Source of the DNA: Streptomyces halobius | GTDB taxonomy: Bacteria > Actinomycetota > Actinomycetes > Streptomycetales > Streptomycetaceae | NCBI RefSeq assembly: GCF_023277745.1 | Contig: NZ_CP086322.1 | Coordinates: forward strand, 4,526,001 to 4,590,000 | DNA: 64,000 nucleotides | Direction: 5' to 3' | Shown: positions 1 through 8,534 of the stretch, in pieces | How the letters are laid out: the number at the start of each line of letters is the position of its first letter | How positions within the stretch are numbered: position 1 is the first letter of the stretch | The notes under the pieces: generated by a model | What the model was told of the DNA's origin: nothing | Databases searched by the model: none | The model's input: the letters and a program-made list of their open reading frames with translations, nothing else | Program-made: the position numbers and the translations under genes

Positions 1-81
1 CTTCCCCAGGAGGAGCAGGACGCGCTTCAATCCCTGGGTGTGCGGTACGAGTTGGCAACGGAGGGGAGCCATCGGCGATGA
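1..81 (+). CDS. C-terminal tail of an unidentified protein (cut by window edge)
   Basis: An open frame enters from the window edge and ends at TGA 79-81, giving only the last 26 residues, which finish in a short basic tail. The stop overlaps the ATG of the next gene (ATGA), so the two are probably translationally coupled and share an operon. Too little is present to name the protein. Confidence 0.55.
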   Translation, partial: LPQEEQDALQSLGVRYELATEGSHRR

Positions 82-512
82 GCGGTGGGATGAGCGGGGC
101 CGGTAGCGCCCGCCCTGAGCTGGAGCGCGTCAACCCGCCCCATCTGGCGCCGCCGACCGGATTCAGCCATGCCGTGCGCGCCACATCCGGCACCATGGTT
201 TTCCTCGCCGGGCAGACCGCCCTCGACGGTTCGGGCGAGATCGTCGGCAGCGGCATCGTCGAGCAGTTCGAGCGGGCGCTGAGCAACCTCGTGGCGGCGG
301 CCGCGGCATCCGGCGCCGGCCCGTCCGACCTGGCCAAGCTCACCGTCTTCGCCGTCGATGTCGCCGACTACCGGCGGCACGCCCGGGAGATCGGCCAGGT
401 GTGGAAGCGGCTGGTCGGCGGCGACTTTCCGGCGATGGCCGTCATCGGTGCCACCCGTCTGTGGGACGAGGCGGCGCTGGTCGAGATCGAAGGCATCGCC
501 GTCGTCCGTTAG
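78..512 (+). CDS. RidA/YjgF-family protein lacking the usual catalytic arginine
   Basis: The 144-residue product has the RidA (YjgF/YER057c/UK114) layout: a GTMVFLAGQTALD segment near residue 40, a central helix region and a C-terminal VEIEGIAVV strand. Classical RidA enamine/imine deaminases carry PAR just before the last strand, and that Arg binds the substrate carboxylate. Here the position reads FPAMAVIGATRL, with Met in its place. It therefore probably belongs to a RidA-like subgroup with another ligand or activity and is not a housekeeping RidA. The ATG has a GGAGGGG ribosome site about 10 bases upstream and overlaps the stop of the preceding gene. The family call is firm; the function is open. 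Confidence 0.85.
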   Translation: MSGGMSGAGSARPELERVNPPHLAPPTGFSHAVRATSGTMVFLAGQTALDGSGEIVGSGIVEQFERALSNLVAAAAASGAGPSDLAKLTVFAVDVADYRRHAREIGQVWKRLVGGDFPAMAVIGATRLWDEAALVEIEGIAVVR

Positions 513-681
513 GGCGTGAGGGCGCGCCTGCCGTTCCCGGGCCCCGAAGCGCCGCCCGCCCCGGGGCGCCGAGATCCCCAACACCTCGCCCCTGGCGGCC
601 CCCCACCCACACCGGAACCCGCACCCCCGCCAGGGGGCTGTCGGGGCCACCACTCTCCCGCCCCGGCCCCCGCACGCCAAA

Positions 682-719
682 GGCACCCGCCCCGCCGGCT
701 CTCCGGCAGGACGGGTGCC
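682..719. terminator. nested hairpin terminator between convergent genes
   Basis: The arms GGCACCCG (682-689) and CGGGTGCC (712-719) enclose a second hairpin, GCCGG-CTCT-CCGGC-like. It lies between the stop of the plus-strand RidA-like gene and the stop of the minus-strand acyltransferase, where a bidirectional terminator is expected. There is no marked T-run. Confidence 0.6.
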
Positions 720-743
720 CCTGCGATGCTCGGCGCCCGCGGC

Positions 744-2162
744 TCACTTCCGGCCGCGGGCCATCCCCACCGGGTCCTTCTTGAACGCCCAGGTCATCCT
801 GGGCTCCATCGCGAACCGGAACATCCGCTGGACGGGCGGTGTGCACAGCAGCGTGACCACCACCCCCGCGAACAGTGTCAGCAGCACCGCACCCCACGGC
901 GTATGCACCCAGTCCACCTCATACCAGTCCCAGAACCGGGAGCCCTTGGCGAGGAAACCGTGCAGCAGATAGCCGTACAGGGTGCCCGCACCCAGCGCCG
1001 TACACCACATCGTGCGCCCCGGAACCCAGGCGAAGAAGCAGGCCACCAGCACCATCGAGCAGCCGAACATGGCGAGCGTCATCACCGCGCCGCTCCACCA
1101 CGGGGCGGCCAGTTCCTGCGCACTGTCCCGGTGGTAGAACCATGCGGCGTTCATCCGGGGCGCCGCCCAGTACGCGAAGACCAGCGCGAAGGCGAAGACC
1201 GGCACCGCCAGGGTCCGCGCCTGCCGACGCCGTACCAGCTGGAAGTGCTCCGGCTTCAGACACAGGCCGAGGACGAAGAACGGCAGGAACTGCAGCACCC
1301 GCTGCAGGTCCAGGTCATTGCCGATGTCGGGCGACAGGGACGCGAGCACCGCGATGGACAGCGCGAGCGGAAGCGGCCAGCGCACGATCTTCCACAGGGG
1401 AGTGGTGAGCCGCCACACGAACAGGGCCAGCAGGAACCAGGTCAGATACCACGGGTCCATGAGGCTGATCGGATAGCCGGGATCGTCGTCCGCCCACCGT
1501 TTGAAGAGGGTGTACGCGGCTTCGAAAAGGATGTACGGGACGGCGACGCCGGTGATCAGCCGCTGCAGCCGGTCCTTGCGCATATCGAAACTGCGCGAGA
1601 AATACCCGGAGATGATGATGAACGCCGGCATATGGAAGGCGTAGACGGTGATGTAGAGGGCCGCCGCCGCCCGGCTGCCGTCACGCAGCGGCTCCCAGGA
1701 GTGCCCCAGCGCCACCAGAACGATGGCCAGATACTTCGCATTGTCGAAGAACGCGTCACGCTGCTTCGCCGGGGCGCCGGCCTCGGTGCCGGCCTTCGCG
1801 TGCGCCTTGGCGTGGCCCCTGGCCTTGTGCTTCGCATGCGATCCGGCGGCGGGCACGGTGGCCGGGTTCGCCTGCGCCGACGGCCCGTTGGACGTCGCAG
1901 TCCTCGTGGTCGCCGTGTCCGACGTGGCCGTGGTGTCGGTTTCGGCGGTGCCGTTCGCGGTCGCCGTGGTGCCCGTCGCCGTGGTGCCGGTCGCGGCCGG
2001 CCACGATCGGCCGGCCGCATGGGCCGAGTCCGTGGCAGACGCCGAGTCCGTCGCGTACGCCGAATCCGCCGCATATGCCGGACCCGCCGCGTCATTCGGC
2101 ACCTGCCGCTGCGGGGGAAGGGGCACCCGCCGGTCGCCGTACGAGGGGAAGGTGTTGTTCAA
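744..2162 (-). CDS. integral membrane acyltransferase (acyltransferase family 3)
   Basis: The last ~320 residues form a multi-pass membrane domain of the acyltransferase-3 type. It opens with FFDNAKYLAIVLVALGH, where the early His is the usual catalytic candidate, and later has AFHMPAFIIISGYFSR. Enzymes of this fold O-acylate cell-surface sugars or small molecules, taking the acyl group across the membrane. The first ~140 residues are a low-complexity Ala/Thr/Ser-rich tail followed by a Lys/His-rich stretch, probably a disordered cytoplasmic region. The start is uncertain: a TTG at 2162 follows a GGGAGGG stretch, but the frame stays open to 2240. It stands alone and converges with the RidA-like gene. 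Confidence 0.75.
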   Translation of the reverse strand: MNNTFPSYGDRRVPLPPQRQVPNDAAGPAYAADSAYATDSASATDSAHAAGRSWPAATGTTATGTTATANGTAETDTTATSDTATTRTATSNGPSAQANPATVPAAGSHAKHKARGHAKAHAKAGTEAGAPAKQRDAFFDNAKYLAIVLVALGHSWEPLRDGSRAAAALYITVYAFHMPAFIIISGYFSRSFDMRKDRLQRLITGVAVPYILFEAAYTLFKRWADDDPGYPISLMDPWYLTWFLLALFVWRLTTPLWKIVRWPLPLALSIAVLASLSPDIGNDLDLQRVLQFLPFFVLGLCLKPEHFQLVRRRQARTLAVPVFAFALVFAYWAAPRMNAAWFYHRDSAQELAAPWWSGAVMTLAMFGCSMVLVACFFAWVPGRTMWCTALGAGTLYGYLLHGFLAKGSRFWDWYEVDWVHTPWGAVLLTLFAGVVVTLLCTPPVQRMFRFAMEPRMTWAFKKDPVGMARGRK

Positions 2163-2415
2163 GGACCCTCCCGGAACGCACCCACGGGAGGAGCGGAACG
2201 CGGACCAGCGCCGGGACGCACATGGGAACCCAAAAGCCAAATCCTGCGTCTTAGTTCTTTTACGGGGAGTGAGGCGGCGTCGAACATCCCGAGCACCCTA
2301 GCCCCGTCACGGGAATCCCGTAAATCCCGGCCCGCCGCAGCCACAAGCCGCCCGTCCGGCCTCCACAGGACCTTCACCGGCGGAGGTCGAAGGGGGCCGA
2401 TCAGGGCTGAAGCCC

Positions 2416-3300
2416 CTAAGCGATGATCCCTTCGATTCTGCTCATCGAGGCCGCCCGCGGGCTCCCGTCCTCCCCCACGTCCCACGCGTATATCTCCAAC
2501 GGCCTTCCGTGGGCGCCGCGCAGCCGGTGAACGGCCTCGACCCAGCGCGAACTCAGCGCCGATATACGGGGGTTGATCTGATCGGCGAACCGTGCGTAGC
2601 GCTCCAGCTCGTCCACCTCGGGCACCCCGAGAATCTCCGTACGCACGAGAATCCCCGTACGTACCTCCGGCGCCAGTTCATGCACCCTCTTTATGCACGG
2701 CACACAGAAGCTCTGAACGACCAGCCGGCTCCGAACGTGCGCACGATCGAGCCAGCCCTGTGCGCGGAGTTCGCGGACGATCTGCGCCTCGATTCCCGGG
2801 TAGCGCCGGGGGGCCTTGATCTCCAGCAATAAACGCTGGCCATTGCGGTCCAGACGGCGCAAGAAGCTGGCGAGTGTCGGTACCCGCTCCCCCGCGAATC
2901 GCTTGCCGAACCAGCTCCCGGCATCCAGCCGCGCTATCTCGGCGGCCGTGAAATCCCCCACCCGCCACGGCGCACGGTCGGGAAACACCTTCTCCGCGTC
3001 CGTCGTCCGCTTCAGGGTCGTGTCATGTATCACGATCAGTTGGCCGTCCTCGGTGCGCTGCACATCGTTCTCGACCCATACGAGTCCCCGCCGGTGCGCC
3101 GCGTCCACCGCGGCGAGCGTGTTCTCCGGTGCGTGCTGGGCGGCACCGCGGTGTGCGATCACCAACGGCGCCTCCGCCCCCGCTATGGACCGGGCCTCGA
3201 CTCCGTCCCCGGGCGTGACCGCCACCGCGGACGACGACATCGCCGCCGTCACCTGAAGAGCGAGAGCCGCGGCGGCGATCCGCATCAATCTCTGCAGCAT
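2416..3300 (-). CDS. secreted glycerophosphodiester phosphodiesterase, possibly short at the C-terminus
   Basis: The 294-residue product begins with a signal peptide (basic MLQRLMR, then an Ala-rich hydrophobic core). A GDPD domain follows, with IAHRGAAQHAPENTL around residues 48-62, a VENDVQ metal-binding segment and an HDTTL motif. These carry the His, Glu/Asp and His used for Ca/Mg-dependent hydrolysis of glycerophosphodiesters. It probably acts outside the cell in phosphate or glycerol scavenging. The ATG is preceded by AGGAGG at good spacing. The frame stops at RIEGIIA, where relatives usually continue from GIITxxP into one more helix. The C-terminus may therefore have lost roughly 10-25 residues. 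Confidence 0.85.
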   Translation of the reverse strand: MLQRLMRIAAAALALQVTAAMSSSAVAVTPGDGVEARSIAGAEAPLVIAHRGAAQHAPENTLAAVDAAHRRGLVWVENDVQRTEDGQLIVIHDTTLKRTTDAEKVFPDRAPWRVGDFTAAEIARLDAGSWFGKRFAGERVPTLASFLRRLDRNGQRLLLEIKAPRRYPGIEAQIVRELRAQGWLDRAHVRSRLVVQSFCVPCIKRVHELAPEVRTGILVRTEILGVPEVDELERYARFADQINPRISALSSRWVEAVHRLRGAHGRPLEIYAWDVGEDGSPRAASMSRIEGIIA

Positions 3301-3625
3301 CGACGAGCCTCCTGGTCACTCACCCGCAGACGCCGACGCCCGCGTCAGGTATGCCTCGCGCCCCCTTGAGGTCCTTCAGGTCCTTGAGTTCTTCGAAGTC
3401 CTTGAGGTCCTTCCGTCCGGGAGTACCGCTTCCCCCTCCGGGAATACGGCTGCCTCCTCAACATGCCTCGATCCACCCGCACCCGCCACGCGAACGCCCC
3501 CTCGTCCGCCCCGCACCACCCGCCACATGATCGGGTTTTCGCAGGTCAGGATGGTTCGGTGGCGCTTGGTAGCCAGCACGCCATCCGGGCCTTCGGGAGC
3601 GTCGTGCACGTCGCGGCAGCGCTCA
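3301..3625. other. gene-free stretch with degenerate GGTCCTT repeats
   Basis: No convincing gene is seen. At 3364-3412 the phrase TTGAGGTCCTT recurs in degenerate form with a roughly 9-base period. Read on the minus strand it would encode a Lys/Asp/Leu-rich helix, but that frame has no start codon. This may be the remnant of a lost gene. Confidence 0.4.
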
Positions 3626-4258
3626 CTCAGCGTGGCGGCGATCCGGGCGGTGGCGCGGTCGGCACATCACCGCTGTGCGCACATCTCCGGCATCGACGGG
3701 GTGCCGACGAGCCGTCCCCCGACGAGCCATCCAAGGACGAGCCATCCGTCGTGGCAAAGAAGACGGTGCCCAGCAAGGCGACACCCAGCGCGCTGCCCAG
3801 CTGCTGGACGGCGTTGGTGACGCCCGCGGCGGAACCCACCTCGCGGTCGGAGACGCCGGCCAGAGCGATGCTGAAGAACGGCGCCAGGACGACCCCCATG
3901 CCGAACCGGCCAGCAGCAGGGGCACCACGAGTTCCCACGACGTGAGTCGTTCCCCCACCCCATGGGCCAGTACGGCCGCACCGGCCACCCCCACCGTCAT
4001 GACGACCAGTCCGGCATGAACGTTGGCTCGCCCGTACTTCGCCGTCAGCACGGCTCCGGCGAGCAGCGAGCCGACCGCCATGCCCCCCCGACCAGGGGAT
4101 CATCGTGAGGGCGGCGTGCAGGGCGCTGATGCCGAGCCCGGCCTGCAGGTGCAGCACCATTACCAGCATGAGGCCGTTCACACTGCAGAAGAAGACGATC
4201 CCGACGATCAGCGCCGCCGGGACCAGGCGGCCAAATATGGGACGGCGCGGCAGCCTGG
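3626..4258 (-). pseudogene. decayed MFS drug exporter (DHA2-like), C-terminal part only
   Basis: Fragments in two minus-strand frames together give the second half of an EmrB/QacA-like transporter. In order they are FGRLVPAALIVGIVFFC, then LMLVMVLHLQAGLGISALHA, then in a second frame VGSLLAGAVLTAKYGR and LTSWELVVPLLLAGS, then back in the first frame VVLAPFFSIALAGV and SAAGVTNAVQQLGSALGV. Frameshifts separate the pieces. The N-terminal half is absent, replaced by the start of the next gene's region. The 3' end carries a repetitive DGSS segment. It cannot make a working exporter. Confidence 0.75.
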
Positions 4259-4308
4259 GTCAGCCATCACGGATTGATCACCGGATTTCGACAGGCAAGC
4301 TGACTCTC

Positions 4309-5407
4309 GTGACGGAATCCCACAACACCGACCACAACACCAACCGCCCCAACGACCACACCAGTCACCACCCCACCGAGAACCACACCCTCGACAGAAC
4401 CGACCGCGCCCTCGACGACCGACCGCGCCCTCGTCCATGCCCTCCAGATCGACGGCCGCGCCCCGTTCAGCCGCATCGCGGCCGTCCTCGGGGTCTCGGA
4501 CCAGACCGTCGCCCGCCGGTACAGAAGGCTCCGTTCGAGTGGTGCTGTGCGGGTTCTGGGCCTGCCCCACGCCCAGCGGATGGGGCACGTGCAGTGGATC
4601 GTCCGCATCCAGTGCACCCCTGACGCGGCGGGGACCCTCGCGACGGCACTGGCCAAACGCCAGGACACCTCATGGGTGAGCCTGACCGCCGGCGGAACGG
4701 AGATCGTGTGCGTGACCCGGGCCCGTACCCCGGCGGAGCACGACGCGCTGCTGCTGCAGAAGCTCCCCCGCACCCCACGGGTGGTCTCCGTCACCGCCCA
4801 CTGCCTGATGCACACGTTCTTCGGCGGACCCACGGGATGGCACGGCCGGAGCCAGTCCCTGAGCCCCCATCAGGTCGCGGAGCTACGGGACCATCGGCCC
4901 CAGCCCCCGGACGGCGACGCGACCGTCCCGCCGCCCGACGAACGCGACGAACGGCTCATGGCGGCACTGGCCACCGACGGACGCACGGGATACCCCGAAC
5001 TGGCGGCCGTCACCGGATGCTCGGAGTCGGCCGTCAAGCGGCGTCTGGACGCGTTGCGCCGCCGGGACATGCTGTTCTTCGACGTGGAGATCGATCCACG
5101 GCTCCTCGGCTACGGGACCGAGGCCATGCTGTGGCTCTCGGTCCCGCCCTGCGCACTCGTATCCGTCGCCGAAGCGCTGGCCGACCACCCCGAGGTGGCC
5201 TTCGCCGCGGCCACCACCGGCCCCACCAATCTGGTGGCGACCGTCGTCTGTCACGATGTGCGCGCCCTCTACGCCTACCTCACGACACAGGTCGGGGCGC
5301 TGCGCGCGGTGCGCGCCACGGAGACGGTGCCCCTCCTGCGCAGCGTCAAGCGCGTCGGCACGGTCACAGGCGCACCACCGAGCGGACCGGCACGGTCGTC
5401 CTCCTGA
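4309..5407 (+). pseudogene. Lrp/AsnC-family regulator broken by a 19-bp duplication
   Basis: The frame from 4437 onward encodes two winged-helix units and an AsnC ligand-type domain. The units are ALQIDGRAPFSRIAAVLGVS then DQTVARRYRRL, and LAAVTGCSESAVKRRLDALR. This two-HTH layout is common in Streptomyces Lrp-like regulators. The only plausible start, GTG 4309, lies in a different frame. The two frames are split exactly at a tandem copy of a 19-base unit (4400-4418 and 4419-4433). Removing one copy joins them into one continuous protein that reads TLDRTDRALVHALQIDG across the join. Translation from a later start would lack the first HTH. It may have regulated the adjacent decayed exporter. 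Confidence 0.8.
4400..4433 (+). repeat. 19-bp tandem duplication causing a frameshift
   Basis: CCGACCGCGCCCTCG occurs at 4400-4414 and again at 4419-4433, with ACGA between, so the repeat unit is 19 bases. Because 19 is not divisible by three, the duplication shifts the Lrp/AsnC reading frame by one. Confidence 0.8.
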
Positions 5408-5954
5408 CGCCGCGCCAGGTGGAAACCGCCGCTACGACGCCCGACGTCCGCCCGAGTGCCCCTGGGCCGGCAAGGCCCCCTCCGCCACGGCCCCACCGTC
5501 GAGCTGACCCCGCGTCAGTCACATGCCGACGACTGCGCTTCACACCATCACCCAGTAGCAGCACGGAGCATCCGACTGATTCCCGAGCCTGCGCGAAGCC
5601 GACTGCACCTCACCCCGAGAAACCGAACTGACTGGACGTCATGCAGCGGCCACCTCCGCACCTGACGCCCGCCCACCGACCGCCTCCAGCCTGCACACCC
5701 TGGCAACGAGAGCCCCGATGCCGCCGCCCGGCCGGAGCCATGTCGATATCGACGCCACTGCCCCTGCGCGCCCCCGCCCTGTCCTCCTGACGGCGGATCA
5801 CTTTTCGCGGCGTCAGAACCCATATGGCGGCGGCGCAGTGACCCAGCGGCCTACGCCGAGGAGCGAAGCGGGATATTTCGTATTAGCTTCACGTCATGTA
5901 ACCGTACGAAGTGGATCTGTCGCAGATCGCATCCGTTCAATCAATGGAGGAGAC
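5408..5954. other. intergenic region, no gene seen
   Basis: No frame here resembles a protein. The last ~90 bases are less GC-rich (around 5870-5900) and probably hold the promoter of the small secreted-protein gene that starts at 5955. Confidence 0.5.
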
Positions 5955-6212
5955 ATGGGCAAGCTTCGCAAGGCCGCCGTCGTGGCCGCCGTCCTCGGCA
6001 GCGTGGGCTTCCTCGGAACCGGCCCCGCCTACGCCGGCGGGGGCAGCCACTGCAAATCACACGACTTCAACCTGGACATCCTCGGCGAGGTCGGAATCCT
6101 CAACGGCCTGCTCGCCAACCTGCTCAACGGTGAGGGCAGCCCGGGTGCCCAAGCCACCCACCTGGGCTCCACCTGCGGCGGCCACGGCGGTGGCGGCGGT
6201 GGCCACCACTGA
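5955..6212 (+). CDS. small secreted protein with Gly/His tail, function unknown
   Basis: The 85-residue product has a clear signal peptide: MGKLRKA, a hydrophobic core, and an AYA cleavage site near residue 27. The mature part of ~58 residues has an amphipathic segment (DFNLDILGEVGILNGLLANL), two cysteines and a C-terminal GGHGGGGGGHH tail. GGAGGAG precedes the ATG at ideal spacing. Size and secretion recall actinomycete surface peptides, but the chaplin motif is not present and I do not recognise the family. The two Cys could form a disulfide. The Gly/His tail could bind metal; that is inference. Confidence 0.7.
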   Translation: MGKLRKAAVVAAVLGSVGFLGTGPAYAGGGSHCKSHDFNLDILGEVGILNGLLANLLNGEGSPGAQATHLGSTCGGHGGGGGGHH

Positions 6213-6696
6213 GGCGCCCAGCAGTCGCGTAAGTAACTGAGATGGGCCCCGGTGCCGAGCCACACGCTCGCCACCGGGGTCCAGTTCTTTGCCCTCCTCA
6301 GGGCCCGGTACCGAAACAGTCCGAGGCGGCACCGACCACTCCGATGCCCAGAAGCCGGGCCGCAGCCCCTCCCCTGCCACCTGCAGCGCCCCCTCCGAAC
6401 CCCCGGGCAGGCCGCTACGGCAACAGCGGGACCGTCAGCCGACCGGTGGACAACTGTCAGCCGGCCCTTCTCCCATACCGCGAACCGGACCGTCAGGTGT
6501 GCCAATGGACCACCGACGAGTCCTCGCCTTCCGCAGGGTCCCGGTACCAGTCCAACCACTCCCGCGAGACCGTCTCGTCCCGCTCATCCAGCGTCACCAT
6601 CAGCGCGTCCATCGGCACATCAGCGCCGCCGTCACGCACCGACGGCTGATGATCGAGCCCCGTCCTTCCGGGCCTCATACCAGCGCCACACTGGTC
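6213..6696. other. non-coding or fully decayed stretch
   Basis: Several open frames cross this stretch but none has recognisable protein character. It precedes the type II PKS remnants and may be further debris of that cluster. Confidence 0.35.
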
Positions 6697-7155
6697 GGTG
6701 AGCAGGCCGGCGGCCTCGACGCGATCGGTCACGCCCGCCGCACGGTCCGCCGCGGCACCCGACTGGTGCTCAGCGGCGGCGTCGACTCCGCGCTCGATCC
6801 CTGGGTTACGCCTCCCAGCTCGCCGGCGACCGGGTCAGCACGGTCGCCGACCCGGAGCGCGCCTACCTGCCCTTCGACACCGACGCCCCCGGCTACCTCC
6901 CCGGCGAGGGCGGCGCCATCCTCGTCCTGGAGGACGCGGACTCGGCGCGTGAGCGGGGTGCCGAGCGGGTCTACGGCGAGATCGCGGGCTACGCGGCGAC
7001 CTTCGACCCGGCGCCCGGGGCCGGCCGTCCGCCCGCCCTCCTCCATGCCGCTCAGCGCGCACTCGCGGAGGCGGGTCCGACGCCGGCGGCGATCTCCGTG
7101 GTGTTCGCCGACGGTGCGGGCGTCCCGGAGCCGGACCGCGCCGAGGCCGAGGCGA
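6697..7155 (+). pseudogene. chain-length factor (KS-beta) fragment of a type II PKS
   Basis: Two frames together read VGEQAGGLDAIGHARR, RGTRLVLSGGVDSALDPW and then YASQLAGDRVSTVADPERAY, LPFDTDAPGYLPGEGGAILV. This is the C-terminal half of a spore-pigment-type chain-length factor. The frame breaks at TGGGTTACGCC near 6802, where one G appears to be missing. The N-terminal half is absent. The last ~70 residues are also gone: the coding text runs directly into ACP sequence, so a deletion fused the two genes. It cannot be functional. Confidence 0.75.
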
Positions 7156-7156
7156 A

Positions 7157-7385
7157 CTGCGCACGTTCCTCATCGCTTGCGCCGGTGAGGACGACGGCGT
7201 CGACCTGTCAGGCGACATTCTCGACGTCACGTTCGAAGACCTCGGCTACGACCCTCGCTCTGATGGAGAGCACCTCCCACATCGAGCGCGAGCTCGGCGT
7301 CATCCTCTCCGTCGACATTGATGTCGACCTCACCCCGCGCATCCTTCCCGACCTCGTCAACGGCTCGGTGGCCCAAGCCGGCTGA
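7157..7385 (+). pseudogene. type II PKS acyl carrier protein, decayed and lacking its serine
   Basis: One frame gives LRTFLIACAGEDDGVDLSGD and FEDLGYD; a second gives LALMESTSHIERELGV and then DVDLTPRILPDLVNGSVAQA before a stop. Together they are a minimal PKS ACP. The frame changes at GACCCTCGCTCTG, where two bases are missing from the expected GAC-TCC-CTC-GCT. The loss removes the phosphopantetheine Ser codon itself. The upstream start is lost in a fusion with the chain-length-factor remnant. Confidence 0.75.
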
Positions 7386-7497
7386 CGCGCCCTCAATCAG
7401 ACGTCTGCGGGGGCACGCGCCTGCCGGGCGTGCCCCCACGACGGCCTCGACCAGCACGTCGAACGCGCCCCCGGCCCCGTCGAAGGAGTACGTACCA

Positions 7498-7850
7498 TGG
7501 CCCACACCGCCGTCCCCCCACCGTCCACCGTCGTGAGCACAGTGTGACGGTGGCCGCATCGGCGAGGCGCTGTATGCGCTGGTCGCCGATGTGGCGCGGT
7601 GGCCCGCCGTGTTCGAACCGACCGTGCGCGTCCGGCACGTGGCCGGCCTCCATGTTCCACGGCCCGTGGCCACACGGTTGGACTGTGGGCCTCCATGTTC
7701 CACGTCACCGACACCGACACCACGGTTCGTCGGTGGCTCGGCTCATGACGTGCTGGCTGCTCCTTCGACGCGGTCGTCGAGGAGCGAGTGGTGGAGCGTG
7801 TACCGCTTGAAGCCAAGGCCATCGGTGGTCACCGCTTCATGAGCGGCAGC
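7498..7850 (+). pseudogene. aromatase/cyclase fragment of a spore-pigment PKS
   Basis: ATG 7498 begins MAHTAV but meets a stop within ~50 bases. Other frames then carry GEALYALVADVARWPAVFEP and TVRVRHVAGL, then FHVTDTDTTV, and later FDAVVEERVV. These are pieces of a START-type polyketide cyclase like whiE ORFVI. Several frameshifts and deletions separate them, and the 3' end overlaps the convergent ABM gene. Gene order CLF-ACP-cyclase matches whiE clusters. Confidence 0.7.
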
Positions 7851-8345
7851 GTCAGTCCACTCTTGGACGACGATCGCACGCTCACCATCGAGTGTCAGGT
7901 GGACGTGCGCCGCGAGCAAGCCCGGCGCCGGCACCACTGCACTCTCCACATCGTCCGCCGCCGTAGTGGTCACCACGAAGACGCCGGACGGGCGCCCCGC
8001 GTCGTGCACCACACTGCGGTGGAGACGGGTCCTGTTGAGTCCGGGACGCTTGATACCGGGCACGAGCATGTCGACGCGCCCGACTACCCCAGGGCGACGG
8101 GCGCCGGCCCACGCCAGGTGCTCCTCATCGCTGGACCACTGCGCGTAGAAGAGGAGGCCGGTACCGTCTGTGGACAGGAAGACGTGCTGCGCCAAACGTC
8201 CGGAGGGCGTCTCGGCCGATGCCCACTCGTCGATCACAGCACGAGCGGCCGTGCGCGAACGCTCGACAGAACCAGTGAGCCACTCACTCAGCAGAGCTGT
8301 TCCAGCGGCAGGGTGAACGAAATCCACGAAGCGTGTCATGGGCAT
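7743..8345 (-). CDS. tandem ABM (antibiotic biosynthesis monooxygenase)-domain protein
   Basis: The product of about 200 residues contains two ferredoxin-like ABM units. The first centres on LAQHVFLSTDGTGLLFYAQW and the second on LLAAHVHLTLDGERAIVVQE, each ending in a W and an Ala/His-rich helix. ABM proteins are cofactor-free oxygenases or small-molecule-binding dimers, often found in aromatic polyketide clusters. A tandem copy would make a monomeric pseudo-dimer. Its position beside the PKS remnants suggests it came from the same cluster but stayed intact. ATG 8345 or 8339 are both possible starts. Its 3' end runs into the cyclase remnant. Confidence 0.65.
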   Translation of the reverse strand: MPMTRFVDFVHPAAGTALLSEWLTGSVERSRTAARAVIDEWASAETPSGRLAQHVFLSTDGTGLLFYAQWSSDEEHLAWAGARRPGVVGRVDMLVPGIKRPGLNRTRLHRSVVHDAGRPSGVFVVTTTAADDVESAVVPAPGLLAAHVHLTLDGERAIVVQEWTDAAAHEAVTTDGLGFKRYTLHHSLLDDRVEGAASTS

Positions 8346-8534
8346 CAACTCTCATACCTCACGTGCACTTGAGGTCAACCCCGGTACGGAAATGCGACCC
8401 GCCGGACAGGCCTGGCACGCGAGATCACCTTCGGCCCCACCCACTACGTGATCTTGCATACGCGTACCGTGCGGACGCAGCCAGGGACCTTGACCGTCCC
8501 GACGACTCACGGGGCACCGACCTGTACGACGCGT

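Noticed and set aside
6697..7850. A functional type II polyketide synthase
   Set aside because: Frameshifts, missing KS-alpha, an internal fusion and loss of the ACP serine codon make activity impossible.
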